In this document: one piece after another, positions 1 to 5,663 of the stretch
How the letters are laid out: each line of letters begins with the position of its first letter
Numbering within the stretch: position 1 is the first letter of the stretch
Made by a program: the position numbers and the translations under genes
NCBI GenBank assembly: GCA_017424085.1
Contig: JAFPBP010000158.1
Location: forward strand, 1-5,913
Origin: Clostridia bacterium
Lineage (GTDB): Bacteria > Bacillota > Clostridia > Oscillospirales > UBA644
Direction: 5' to 3'
DNA length: 5,913 nucleotides
The notes under the pieces: model-generated
The model's database searches: none
Told to the model about the DNA's origin: nothing
What the model saw: only the letters and a program-made list of their open reading frames with translations

Positions 1-29
1 AACGCCTTCGCAAACGGCTTTCTGTTCTG

Positions 30-506
30 TTACGATTCCTCCACCGATTTTCCGCAGATCTGCTCGGGCGTCAGCTCCAGCAGCATCGTTCGGTGCAGGT
101 GCTTTTTGATCTCATCCTTGATATACGCCTCGTCCTGCGTGAATTTGAGGCTCAGCTTGGTGGTGATCTCCGCGATCCTGTCCTCATCCTCCACGGTTTT
201 TATCGTGCCGAAGACGATCACGCTCTTCACGTGCAGGGGCCATTGTCCGTCCCGTTGAACGCCCTTGTCGTAAACGCAGAAGGAGACCTTGCCGTTTCGT
301 TTCAGCGCATCCGATCGGTGCCCCGTTTTCCCGCAATGGAAATAGATTTTTCCGCTTTCCTCGTCGTACCAATGATTCATGGGCATCCCGTAGGGGTACC
401 CGTCCTCCCCGTGGACCGACAGCACGCCCCGCCGCTCGTTCTTCAGCAGCTCTGCGCACTCCTCCTCGGACAGCCTCTGATTCTTTCTCGTCAACTCCCG
501 AAACAC
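30..506 (-). CDS. Pyridoxamine 5'-phosphate oxidase/NimA-type flavin-binding split-barrel protein
   Basis: A 158-residue cytoplasmic protein without signal peptide or membrane segment. It reads as a member of the PPOX-like split-barrel family related to NimA (5-nitroimidazole reductase): RGVLSV at residues 26-31, a YGMPMNHWYD strand at 39-48, IYFHCGKTGHRSDALKRN at 54-71 (the usual FMN/phosphate-contacting region with the conserved His63), a VSFCVYD strand at 74-80, SVIVFGTIKTVED at 95-107, and the family's C-terminal LTPEQICGKSVEE. Length is typical for the family. Such proteins normally bind FMN, F420 or haem; the actual substrate cannot be read from the sequence, so no gene symbol is given. 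The start is a GTG (504-506, minus strand) supported by a GGAG (516-519) nine bases upstream; the stop is TAA. It is not in an operon with anything visible. It lies downstream of the tRNA-Gln gene and hairpin array on the same strand, and I found no convincing promoter of its own between array and start. Family assignment is firm, function is not. Confidence 0.85.
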   Translation of the reverse strand: MFRELTRKNQRLSEEECAELLKNERRGVLSVHGEDGYPYGMPMNHWYDEESGKIYFHCGKTGHRSDALKRNGKVSFCVYDKGVQRDGQWPLHVKSVIVFGTIKTVEDEDRIAEITTKLSLKFTQDEAYIKDEIKKHLHRTMLLELTPEQICGKSVEES

Positions 507-547
507 GTTCGTTCACTCCGCTTCTTTGCGTATAAATTGTTATGAAT

Positions 548-726
548 CACGCCGAAGGCGTGTGTATCATCAATTCCAAAGGAATTGCATATCATCAAAA
601 CGCAGTTTTGTATATCATCAAGCCGCAGGTAGATGCACGCTGGCGCGTGATGAGATACAAGGGCGCTCTGCGCCCTTGATGATATCCACGACTGCGTCGT
701 GATGATATACCAAGCCTGCGGCTTGG
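548..726. repeat. Hairpin array 1: variable stems separated by a TGATGATATAC-type linker
   Basis: Short perfect palindromes follow one another with apex-to-apex spacing of about 24-26 bp. Stems (arm, loop, arm) are: CACGCC-GAA-GGCGTG (548-562), CAATTCC-AAA-GGAATTG (571-587), CAAAAC-GCA-GTTTTG (596-610), a broken unit CAAGCC-GCA-GG (619-629), CACGC-TGGC-GCGTG (636-649), CAAGGGCGC-TCT-GCGCCCTTG (658-678), CACGAC-TGC-GTCGTG (687-701) and CCAAGCC-TGC-GGCTTGG (710-726). The linker is TATATCATCA or close variants in the left half and its reverse complement TGATGATATAC in the right half, so polarity reverses near 625-640. The arms differ from unit to unit but always pair, which means the changes are compensatory. 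All full stems are closed by C-G and A-T pairs that also belong to the linker. No coding potential is apparent. The array fills the gap between the tRNA-Gln terminator and the flavoprotein gene. Function is unknown. Confidence 0.85.
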
Positions 727-728
727 AT

Positions 729-760
729 AAAAAAATCCATCGCAAAAGCGATGGATTTTT
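729..760 (-). terminator. Intrinsic terminator of the tRNA-Gln gene (potentially bidirectional)
   Basis: A 9-bp stem ATCCATCGC/GCGATGGAT (735-743 and 748-756) with a four-base loop is flanked by an A-run (729-735) and a T-run (756-761). Read on the minus strand it begins directly after the tRNA CCA end and is followed by seven T residues, a textbook rho-independent terminator. The A and T runs extend the stem and make it nearly symmetric, so it could also stop plus-strand transcription. Confidence 0.9.
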
Positions 761-834
761 TGGCTGGGGAATAGGGATTCGAACCCCAACAAACAGAGTC
801 AGAGTCTGTCGTGCTACCTTTACACAATTCCCCA
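761..834 (-). tRNA. tRNA-Gln (anticodon CTG), CCA encoded
   Basis: On the minus strand the gene folds as a complete cloverleaf. The acceptor stem is TGGGGAA (828-834) with TTCCCCA (765-771). A short D arm GTG...CAC carries a GG loop. The anticodon stem ACAGA/TCTGT encloses loop CTCTGAC with anticodon CTG at 800-802, which reads CAG. A four-base variable loop follows, then a T arm TGGGG/CCCTA around TTCGAAT with one G-T pair. The discriminator is G (764) and CCA is encoded (761-763). The weak first pair (T-A) of the acceptor stem is typical of bacterial tRNA-Gln and supports the glutamine identity. It has its own promoter and terminator and appears to be transcribed alone. Confidence 0.95.
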
Positions 835-867
835 ATGAATTGTCTGTCTCTTTTTGAGACCTCGGAT

Positions 868-896
868 ATTATACCACAACTTTGTCTCTTTGTCAA
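868..896 (-). promoter_or_regulatory. Sigma-A-type promoter of the tRNA-Gln gene
   Basis: On the minus strand a perfect TTGACA (891-896) and a perfect TATAAT (868-873) are separated by 17 bp. A TGG immediately before the -10 box (874-876) gives an extended -10. Transcription should start near 861, leaving a leader of about 27 nt before the mature tRNA 5' end. The leader carries a small hairpin GTCTC-AAAAA-GAGAC (846-860). The strength of the match fits a stable-RNA gene. Confidence 0.92.
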
Positions 897-967
897 CGGA
901 TTTTACAAAATGTTCAATTTTTTATGGTGCGAGATTTTTTGCGCGGAAATTTATCAAAACCTCCTCT

Positions 968-1001
968 TTTTTCGCTCAACCCCTTGACAAGGGGCGAAAA
1001 A
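968..1001. promoter_or_regulatory. Palindrome spanning the -35 box of the dap operon promoter (candidate operator)
   Basis: CCCCTTGACAAGGGG (980-994) is a perfect palindrome with 7-bp arms around a single A, and the -35 hexamer TTGACA lies wholly inside it. Outside it, TTTTTCG (968-974) and CGAAAAA (995-1001) form a second matching pair, offset by five extra bases (975-979) on the left. The element is upstream of the predicted transcription start, so it would act as DNA, for example as a repressor site, not as leader RNA. No regulator is known from this window and chance cannot be excluded. Confidence 0.4.
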
Positions 1002-1012
1002 TGTGATATAAT
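984..1012 (+). promoter_or_regulatory. Sigma-A-type promoter of the dapA-dapB-lysC-lysA operon
   Basis: Perfect TTGACA (984-989) and TATAAT (1007-1012) boxes are separated by 17 bp, with a TGA immediately before the -10 (extended -10). The predicted start near 1019-1020 lies just before the P1 stem of the lysine aptamer, exactly where a riboswitch leader should begin. The promoter diverges from the tRNA-Gln promoter; the approximately 90 bp between their -35 boxes are A+T-rich. Confidence 0.93.
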
Positions 1013-1026
1013 TGTAGAATCAATAT

Positions 1027-1183
1027 GGTAGAGGCGCGTTGCGTCATCAGTACTTCGCGATCAAACGCTTTTCCGGAGCGGCGAAGGAAAGGGGCGGACG
1101 CCGAAGACGGCTCGCGGAACAGGGTCGATCTGGCAACGGGGAATAAGAGCTCCGTTGTTGTCGCAGCAATGCGGAGGGCTATC
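1027..1183 (+). promoter_or_regulatory. Lysine riboswitch (L-box) aptamer
   Basis: The leader carries the conserved blocks of the lysine aptamer in order: AGAGGCGCG at 1030-1038, AGTA at 1049-1052 within the P2 region, GAAAGGGGCGG at 1087-1097, GCCGAAG at 1100-1106, CTGG at 1130-1133, a P5 hairpin AACGG/CCGTT at 1135-1156, and GCGGAGGGCTATC at 1171-1183. Order and wording closely resemble the Bacillus subtilis lysC leader. P1 is formed by GGTAG (1027-1031) with CTATC (1179-1183), including one G-U pair. Binding of lysine should stabilise P1 and remove CTATC from the antiterminator. Its place directly ahead of dapA and the nature of all four downstream genes confirm the ligand by context. Confidence 0.94.
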
Positions 1184-1234
1184 GAAAAACAGCAATTGAA
1201 CGGTGCGGGTGACCGCCGCCTTGTTTTGTGATAG
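1179..1234 (+). promoter_or_regulatory. Antiterminator of the lysine riboswitch
   Basis: CTATC (1179-1183), the 3' strand of aptamer P1, is complementary to GATAG (1230-1234), the 5' arm of the terminator. The pairing continues past a small mismatch as AAAACA (1186-1191) with TGTTTT (1222-1227). GCGG-GTGA-CCGC (1205-1216) can form an apical hairpin with a GNRA loop. P1, antiterminator and terminator therefore share strands and exclude one another: without lysine the antiterminator forms and transcription enters dapA. Confidence 0.8.
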
Positions 1235-1266
1235 TTTGCCGTGCTTGCGCAAACTGTCATTTTTTT
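1229..1266 (+). terminator. Riboswitch-controlled intrinsic terminator upstream of dapA
   Basis: An 11-bp stem TGATAGTTTGC (1229-1239) with GCAAACTGTCA (1249-1259), containing one T-G pair and a 9-nt loop, is followed by seven T residues (1260-1266) and further T-rich sequence. The 5' arm contains the GATAG used by the antiterminator, so this is the OFF state of the lysine switch. The dapA ribosome binding site lies 3' of the T-tract and outside the stem, which points to transcriptional control and not translational control. Confidence 0.92.
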
Positions 1267-1291
1267 ATTTATTTGAAAAGGAGTTCTCGCT

Positions 1292-2179
1292 ATGAACCAA
1301 ACCGTATTCCAAGGCGTTGCCACCGCCATCGTCACTCCCATGACCCCCGCAGGGGTCGATTACGAGACCTTTGCCCGTCTTTTGGATTGGCAGATCGCCG
1401 AGGGGGTCAACGCCCTCGTCATCGCGGGCACCACGGGGGAAGGCTCCACTCTGACCGACGAGGAGCATCGCGCCGTTTTGAAGTTTGCCGCCGAGCAGGT
1501 GGCGGGCAGAGTTCCCGTCATTGCCGGCACGGGCTCCAACGATATTGCCTACGCCGTGGATCTGACCAAGTATGCCTGCCGGGTCGGATGTGACGCCATG
1601 CTGGTCGTCACTCCCTATTATAATAAAGCCACCCAGAACGGACTCATCCGTTCCTTTACCGACATTGCCGACGCTTCTACCAAGCCTCTGATCCTGTATA
1701 ACGTTCCTTCCCGCACGGGCTGCAATCTTCTGCCCAAGACCTGCGCCGCTCTGGCGGAGCATCCCAACATCTGCGGCTTGAAGGAGGCAAGCGGAAATAT
1801 TTCCCAGATCGCCGAGATCGCCGCCTTGGTTCGCGATAAGATGGATCTCTATTCGGGCAACGACGATCAGATCGTCCCCGTTCTGTCTCTGGGCGGTAAG
1901 GGCGTTATTTCGGTTCTGTCCAACGTTCTTCCCCGCAAGACCGTGGAGATCTGCGATTCCTTCTTCCGCGGCGACGTTGCCACCGCGCGGGATCTTCAGC
2001 TGGATCTGCTGCCCCTCATCAACGCTCTGTTCAGCGAGGTCAACCCCATCCCCGTCAAGGCGGCGATGGCGGCAATGGGCTTCGGTGAAAATTACCTGCG
2101 CCTGCCTCTGACTCCCATGGAAGCCGACCACGAAGCAGCCCTTCTGGCGCTCATGCGGGAGCAGGGCTTGAAGGTCTGA
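1292..2179 (+). CDS. dapA: 4-hydroxy-tetrahydrodipicolinate synthase
   Basis: A 295-residue cytoplasmic TIM-barrel aldolase condensing pyruvate with L-aspartate 4-semialdehyde, the first step committed to lysine and diaminopimelate. The Schiff-base lysine is K164 (GLKEASG). The proton-relay triad is T47 (GTTGE 46-50), Y110 (TPYYN) and Y136 (YNVPSRTG), and R141 is the expected carboxylate-binding arginine; all match Escherichia coli T44, Y107, Y133 and R138 with a +3 offset. Length is normal. The ATG is set by AAAAGGAG (1276-1283) with eight bases of spacing. At the allosteric lysine site the match with E. coli is partial: H56, N80 and Y106 are kept (H59, N83, Y109), but S48, A49, H53 and E84 are replaced by G51, S52, D56 and Y87. 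Lysine feedback on the enzyme is therefore probably weak or absent, leaving control to the riboswitch in front of the gene and to the kinase. First gene of the operon. Confidence 0.97.
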   Translation: MNQTVFQGVATAIVTPMTPAGVDYETFARLLDWQIAEGVNALVIAGTTGEGSTLTDEEHRAVLKFAAEQVAGRVPVIAGTGSNDIAYAVDLTKYACRVGCDAMLVVTPYYNKATQNGLIRSFTDIADASTKPLILYNVPSRTGCNLLPKTCAALAEHPNICGLKEASGNISQIAEIAALVRDKMDLYSGNDDQIVPVLSLGGKGVISVLSNVLPRKTVEICDSFFRGDVATARDLQLDLLPLINALFSEVNPIPVKAAMAAMGFGENYLRLPLTPMEADHEAALLALMREQGLKV

Positions 2180-2193
2180 AAGGAGTAGGGAAG

Positions 2194-2943
2194 ATGTCCT
2201 GCGAAATTCTCATTCACGGCATCGGCGGTCGCATGGGGCACGAGGTTGCCTCTCTGACCCTGTCCGGATACCGTGGCACCTCCCTTGCCGTGGGTGTGGA
2301 CCAAAACGGCTACGACGGAAATGCCGTCTGCTACGAATCCTTGTCTCAGGTGACCGAGCATTGTGACTGCATTATTGACTTTTCCCATCATTCCGCCACG
2401 GCGCCTCTGCTGGAGTTTGCCGTCGCTCGATCCCTGCCCGTGGTCCTTGCTACGACGGGGCACACCGAAGAGGAAAAAGCTCTGATCGCCGAGGCTTCGA
2501 CCAAGATCCCCGTGTTCTATTCCGCAAACATGTCCTTGGGCGTGGCTCTTTTGGTGGAGCTGGCGAAGAAAACCGCCGCCGCTCTGCCCGATGCGGAGAT
2601 CGAGATCATCGAGTCTCATCACGACCGCAAGTTGGACGCCCCAAGCGGAACGGCGCTTCTCATCGCCGAGGCCCTGCGTGAGGTTCGGGGCAAGGTTCCC
2701 TTCGTCTTCGGGCGTCACGGTCAGGCAAAGCGCACCAAGGAAGAGATCGGGATCCATTCCCTTCGCATGGGAAACGTGGTGGGCATTCACGAGGTTATCG
2801 TTGCCACTGACAGCCAGACCATCACTCTCAAGCACGAGGCGCACAGCCGTGCCCTCTTTGCGGAAGGCGCCGTAGCCGCCGCAACCTTCCTTGCGGACAA
2901 GCCTGCGGGATTGTACAATATGAAATCAATGATCAAAGAATAA
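2194..2943 (+). CDS. dapB: 4-hydroxy-tetrahydrodipicolinate reductase
   Basis: A 249-residue cytoplasmic reductase that uses NAD(P)H to convert the DapA product to tetrahydrodipicolinate. An N-terminal Rossmann domain begins with ILIHGIGGRMG (residues 5-15, GxxGxxG-type nucleotide loop), followed by DFSHHSA (62-68) and ATTGH (86-90), equivalents of the usual DF(T/S) and TTGF-like segments. The substrate domain has SANMSLGV (110-117) and the signature ESHHDRKLDAPSGTA (140-154). H142, H143 and K146 align with E. coli H159, H160 and K163, and SGTA binds the substrate carboxylates. IHSLRMGNVVGIHEV (187-201) is the conserved C-terminal strand. It is somewhat shorter than the 273-residue E. coli enzyme because of compact loops, with no motif missing. 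AAAGGAG (2179-2185) lies eight bases before the ATG and overlaps the end of dapA, whose stop is 14 bp upstream. Confidence 0.96.
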   Translation: MSCEILIHGIGGRMGHEVASLTLSGYRGTSLAVGVDQNGYDGNAVCYESLSQVTEHCDCIIDFSHHSATAPLLEFAVARSLPVVLATTGHTEEEKALIAEASTKIPVFYSANMSLGVALLVELAKKTAAALPDAEIEIIESHHDRKLDAPSGTALLIAEALREVRGKVPFVFGRHGQAKRTKEEIGIHSLRMGNVVGIHEVIVATDSQTITLKHEAHSRALFAEGAVAAATFLADKPAGLYNMKSMIKE

Positions 2944-2959
2944 ATTTGGAGAAACCGTT

Positions 2960-4276
2960 ATGTTGAAAGTTTTGAAGTTCGGCGGCTCGTCTCTTGCCGA
3001 TGCGGATCAGTTCCGCAAGGTTGCCGCCATTGTGAAAGCAGACCCCGCAAACCGCTTCGTCGTTGCCTCCGCCCCCGGAAAGCGTTTTCCCGAGGACGTG
3101 AAGGTCACCGACCTGCTGCTGGAATGCTATCAGCTCGCCCGTGCCAAGAAGCCCATTGATGAGCCCTTTGGCAAAATCGAGACCCGTTTCCGTGAGATCA
3201 TTGCGGATCTGGGGCTGAATCTTTCGCTGGAGAGCGAATTTGCCACCATCCGTCTGGTCATTAAGAACCGTGCTGGACGGGACTACGTTGCCTCCCGCGG
3301 CGAATACCTCAACTCCATGATCCTTGCCGAATATCTGGGCTACGCGTTCCTGGACGCCGAGGACAGCATCTTCTTCACCGAGGAAGGTGTTCTGGACCTT
3401 GCCCGCACCGACAGCTCTCTGGAGGTCCTTCTCTCCGAGGCGGGAAGAGCGGTCATCCCCGGCTTCTACGGCTCCATGCCCAACGGAACCATCCGTACCT
3501 TCTCCCGCGGCGGATCCGATATTTCTGGCTCCATCGTTGCCCGCGCCGCCAAGGCGGATCTTTATGAAAACTGGACCGACGTTTCGGGTATGCTCATGGC
3601 AGACCCCCGCGTGGTCTCCAACCCCGAGCCCATTCCCTGCATCACCTACCGTGAGCTGCGGGAATTGTCCTACATGGGCGCCAGCGTCATGCACGAGGAA
3701 GCCATTTTCCCCGTCCGCGAGGCAGGTATTCCCATCAACATCCGCAATACCAACTGCCCTGAGGCTCCCGGAACCATGATCCTCTCCTCGGGTGAAAACG
3801 CTCCCGCTCCCAATCACGTGATCACGGGCATTGCGGGTAAGGTCGGCTTCTCTGCCATCTATATCGAAAAAGCCCTCATGAACGGTCAGAAGGGCTTTGG
3901 TCGCCGCGTCCTTCAGGTTCTAGAGGAGCATCAGATCAGCTTTGAGCATCTTCCCTCGGGTATCGATACCATGACCGTCGTCGTGGAAACCGCCGCTCTC
4001 AAGCCTGAGCTGGATGCGGTTCTTGCCGCTCTGAAAAAGGCTGTGGATCCCGATCACATTGCCGTGCACGACGATCTTGCGCTTCTTGCCGTTGTGGGTC
4101 GCGGTATGGTTCGCTCCGAGGGTACCGCATTCCGCGTCTTCCGTGCCCTTGCCGAGGCGAAGGTCAACGTCCGCATGATCGATCAGGGCTCCAGCGAGCT
4201 GAACATCATCGTGGGAATCGACGCCGCCCATTACGCTAAGGCATTGGATGCGGTCTACCGCGAATTCGTAAAGTAA
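2960..4276 (+). CDS. lysC: Aspartate kinase (aspartokinase) with C-terminal ACT domains
   Basis: A 438-residue monofunctional aspartokinase that phosphorylates L-aspartate with ATP, the entry step for lysine, diaminopimelate, threonine and methionine. The amino-acid-kinase domain occupies about residues 1-280: KFGGSS (6-11, with catalytic K6), SRGEYLNS (112-119), GFYGSMPNGTIRTFSRGGSD (168-187), NWTDVSGMLMADPR (204-217) and the helix ELSYMGASVMHEEAIFPV (235-252). Two ACT modules follow (about 290-365 and 372-438); the last carries MIDQGSSELNIIVGI (406-420), the allosteric-site pattern typical of the family. There is no homoserine dehydrogenase fusion. Length and domain order fit Clostridia/Bacilli kinases of about 440-450 residues. 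The effector (lysine, threonine or both) cannot be decided from sequence alone; co-transcription with lysine genes behind a lysine riboswitch favours a lysine-dedicated isozyme. GGAG (2948-2951) lies eight bases before the ATG, and the gap from dapB is 16 bp. The symbol is by pathway context. Confidence 0.95.
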   Translation: MLKVLKFGGSSLADADQFRKVAAIVKADPANRFVVASAPGKRFPEDVKVTDLLLECYQLARAKKPIDEPFGKIETRFREIIADLGLNLSLESEFATIRLVIKNRAGRDYVASRGEYLNSMILAEYLGYAFLDAEDSIFFTEEGVLDLARTDSSLEVLLSEAGRAVIPGFYGSMPNGTIRTFSRGGSDISGSIVARAAKADLYENWTDVSGMLMADPRVVSNPEPIPCITYRELRELSYMGASVMHEEAIFPVREAGIPINIRNTNCPEAPGTMILSSGENAPAPNHVITGIAGKVGFSAIYIEKALMNGQKGFGRRVLQVLEEHQISFEHLPSGIDTMTVVVETAALKPELDAVLAALKKAVDPDHIAVHDDLALLAVVGRGMVRSEGTAFRVFRALAEAKVNVRMIDQGSSELNIIVGIDAAHYAKALDAVYREFVK

Positions 4277-4301
4277 TTTCTTGAATTGAGTTGAAATCGT
4301 T

Positions 4302-5606
4302 ATGATCTGTGATAATCTCACCGTCCGCGACGGAATCCTGCAGTTCGGCGGGAAGAATACTCTGGAGCTGGCGGAACGGTACGGAACTCCTCTCTACGTC
4401 ATGGATGAGGACAAGATCCGCGCCAACTGCCGCACCTATCGCACCGCCCTTGCCGACGCCTTCGGTCCCGAGGCGATGCCCCTGTATGCGGGCAAAGCCG
4501 CCTCTTTTACCAAGCTGATCCGTATTATCAAGGAAGAGGGCTTGGGGCTGGACGTGGTCTCGGGTGGGGAAATCGCCACCGCTTTGCGGGCAGGCTTCCC
4601 CATGGAGCACGCCTACTTCCACAGCAACAACAAAACCGACGCTGACATTGAATACGCCATCGAAAACGGCATCGGCTATTTCGTTGCGGATAACAGGGAA
4701 GAGGTGGACGCGGTCAATGCCATTGCCGCTCGCTTCGGTATTCGTCAGAAGATCCTGCTTCGCCTGACCCCCGGCATCGATCCCCATACCTATGCGGCGG
4801 TCGCCACGGGAAAGGTGGATTCCAAATTCGGCTCCGCCATCGAGACGGGGCAAGCGGAGGACATGGTTCGCCACGCCCTTTCCCTTGCCAACGTGGATCT
4901 GGCGGGCTTCCATTGCCACGTGGGGTCTCAGGTCTTTGATTCCGACGTTTTTCTCCGTGCCTCCGAGATCATGCTGGGCTTCATTGCTCAGATGCGTGAC
5001 CGTTTCGGCTATACCGCCCGTATTCTGGATCTGGGCGGCGGCTACGGAGTTCGTTACGTGGAATCCGATCCCGTCATCGATATCCCTGCCAACGTGGCGC
5101 TGGTGGGTGCCTTCGTAAAGGAGACCTGCCGAGCCCTGTCGATCCCCCTCCCCGCCATCCGCATGGAGCCGGGGCGGAGCATCGTTGCCGATGCGGGGCT
5201 GACCTTGTATACGGTGGGCACCGTGAAGCGGATCCCCGGATATAAAAATTACGTTTCCGTGGACGGCGGCATGACCGACAACCCCCGCTTTGCCCTCTAC
5301 GGCTCGTCCTATACGGTGATGAATGCGGGCAAAATGGACCAAATCAATGATTTTTCCTGCTCCGTGGTGGGGCGCTGCTGCGAAAGCGGCGACATCATTC
5401 AGGAAAACGTGTCCCTGCCCTCTTCGGTTTGCCGAGGCGATATTCTCGCCGTTGCCACCACGGGCGCCTACAACTATTCCATGGCGTCCAATTATAATCG
5501 CATCCCCCGTCCTCCCGTCCTTCTGATCTCTGCGGAAAAGAATAGCGAGACGGTTGCCGTCCGCCGCGAGACCTTCCGTGACGTGATCGCTCTGGACGAG
5601 GATTGA
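4302..5606 (+). CDS. lysA: Diaminopimelate decarboxylase
   Basis: A 434-residue PLP-dependent fold-type III decarboxylase converting meso-diaminopimelate to L-lysine and CO2, the last step of the pathway. The N-terminal TIM barrel has the cofactor lysine K65 in PLYAGKA (60-66), LGLDVVSGGE (81-90), FHSNNKTD (106-113), GFHCHVGSQ (202-210, with the PLP-stacking histidine), LDLGGGYG (242-249, phosphate loop) and EPGRSIVADAG (289-299). The C-terminal beta domain supplies CCESGD (359-364), whose cysteine is expected to reach the partner's active site in the dimer, and GAYNYSMASNYN (388-399) with the substrate-binding tyrosine. Length is normal and all key residues are present. The start at 4302 has only a weak Shine-Dalgarno (TTGAG/TTGAAA, 4286-4296), unlike the three genes upstream. 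It nevertheless gives the usual N-terminal length, and the 25-bp gap from lysC makes it the natural start. Last gene of the operon, followed by a terminator. Confidence 0.96.
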   Translation: MICDNLTVRDGILQFGGKNTLELAERYGTPLYVMDEDKIRANCRTYRTALADAFGPEAMPLYAGKAASFTKLIRIIKEEGLGLDVVSGGEIATALRAGFPMEHAYFHSNNKTDADIEYAIENGIGYFVADNREEVDAVNAIAARFGIRQKILLRLTPGIDPHTYAAVATGKVDSKFGSAIETGQAEDMVRHALSLANVDLAGFHCHVGSQVFDSDVFLRASEIMLGFIAQMRDRFGYTARILDLGGGYGVRYVESDPVIDIPANVALVGAFVKETCRALSIPLPAIRMEPGRSIVADAGLTLYTVGTVKRIPGYKNYVSVDGGMTDNPRFALYGSSYTVMNAGKMDQINDFSCSVVGRCCESGDIIQENVSLPSSVCRGDILAVATTGAYNYSMASNYNRIPRPPVLLISAEKNSETVAVRRETFRDVIALDED

Positions 5607-5663
5607 TTCGTGTGAAAAACGCGCGCGTACTATTAGCGTGAGCTCCATAACGAAGTTTTAACA

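Noticed and set aside
1..29. Possible hairpin or terminator after the flavoprotein gene (GCC/GGC around TTCGCAAAC)
   Set aside because: Only three pairs with a nine-base loop and no T-tract in the required direction; too little sequence at the window edge to call.
548..726. CRISPR array
   Set aside because: Linkers are only about 10 bp, intervening sequences are self-complementary, polarity reverses midway, and no cas gene is nearby.
834..841. ATGAATTG next to the tRNA 5' end, resembling the array 2 linker
   Set aside because: A single eight-base match without an adjacent variable palindrome of the array type; probably chance in A+T-rich DNA.
491..896. Overlapping minus-strand open frames of 65-114 codons through the tRNA gene and hairpin array
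   Set aside because: They run through a structured tRNA, its terminator and palindromic repeats; no ribosome binding site or homology is recognisable.
1025..1231. 68-codon open frame, possible leader peptide ahead of dapA
   Set aside because: It coincides with the conserved lysine aptamer, has no ribosome binding site, and is not lysine-rich (no lysine cluster), so peptide attenuation is not indicated.
1265..2131. 288-codon open frame antisense to dapA
   Set aside because: Shadow of dapA that also crosses the riboswitch terminator and the dapA ribosome binding site.
2092..2844. 250-codon open frame antisense to dapB
   Set aside because: Shadow of dapB, with no recognisable domain.
2933..3817. 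294-codon open frame antisense to lysC
   Set aside because: Shadow of the aspartate kinase gene, with no motif and the same composition artefact.
4236..5648. 470-codon open frame on the minus strand, antisense to lysA
   Set aside because: It mirrors a fully motif-bearing lysA. The translation is low-complexity in G, H, D and V with no recognisable domain, as expected from the C-rich third positions of the sense gene.
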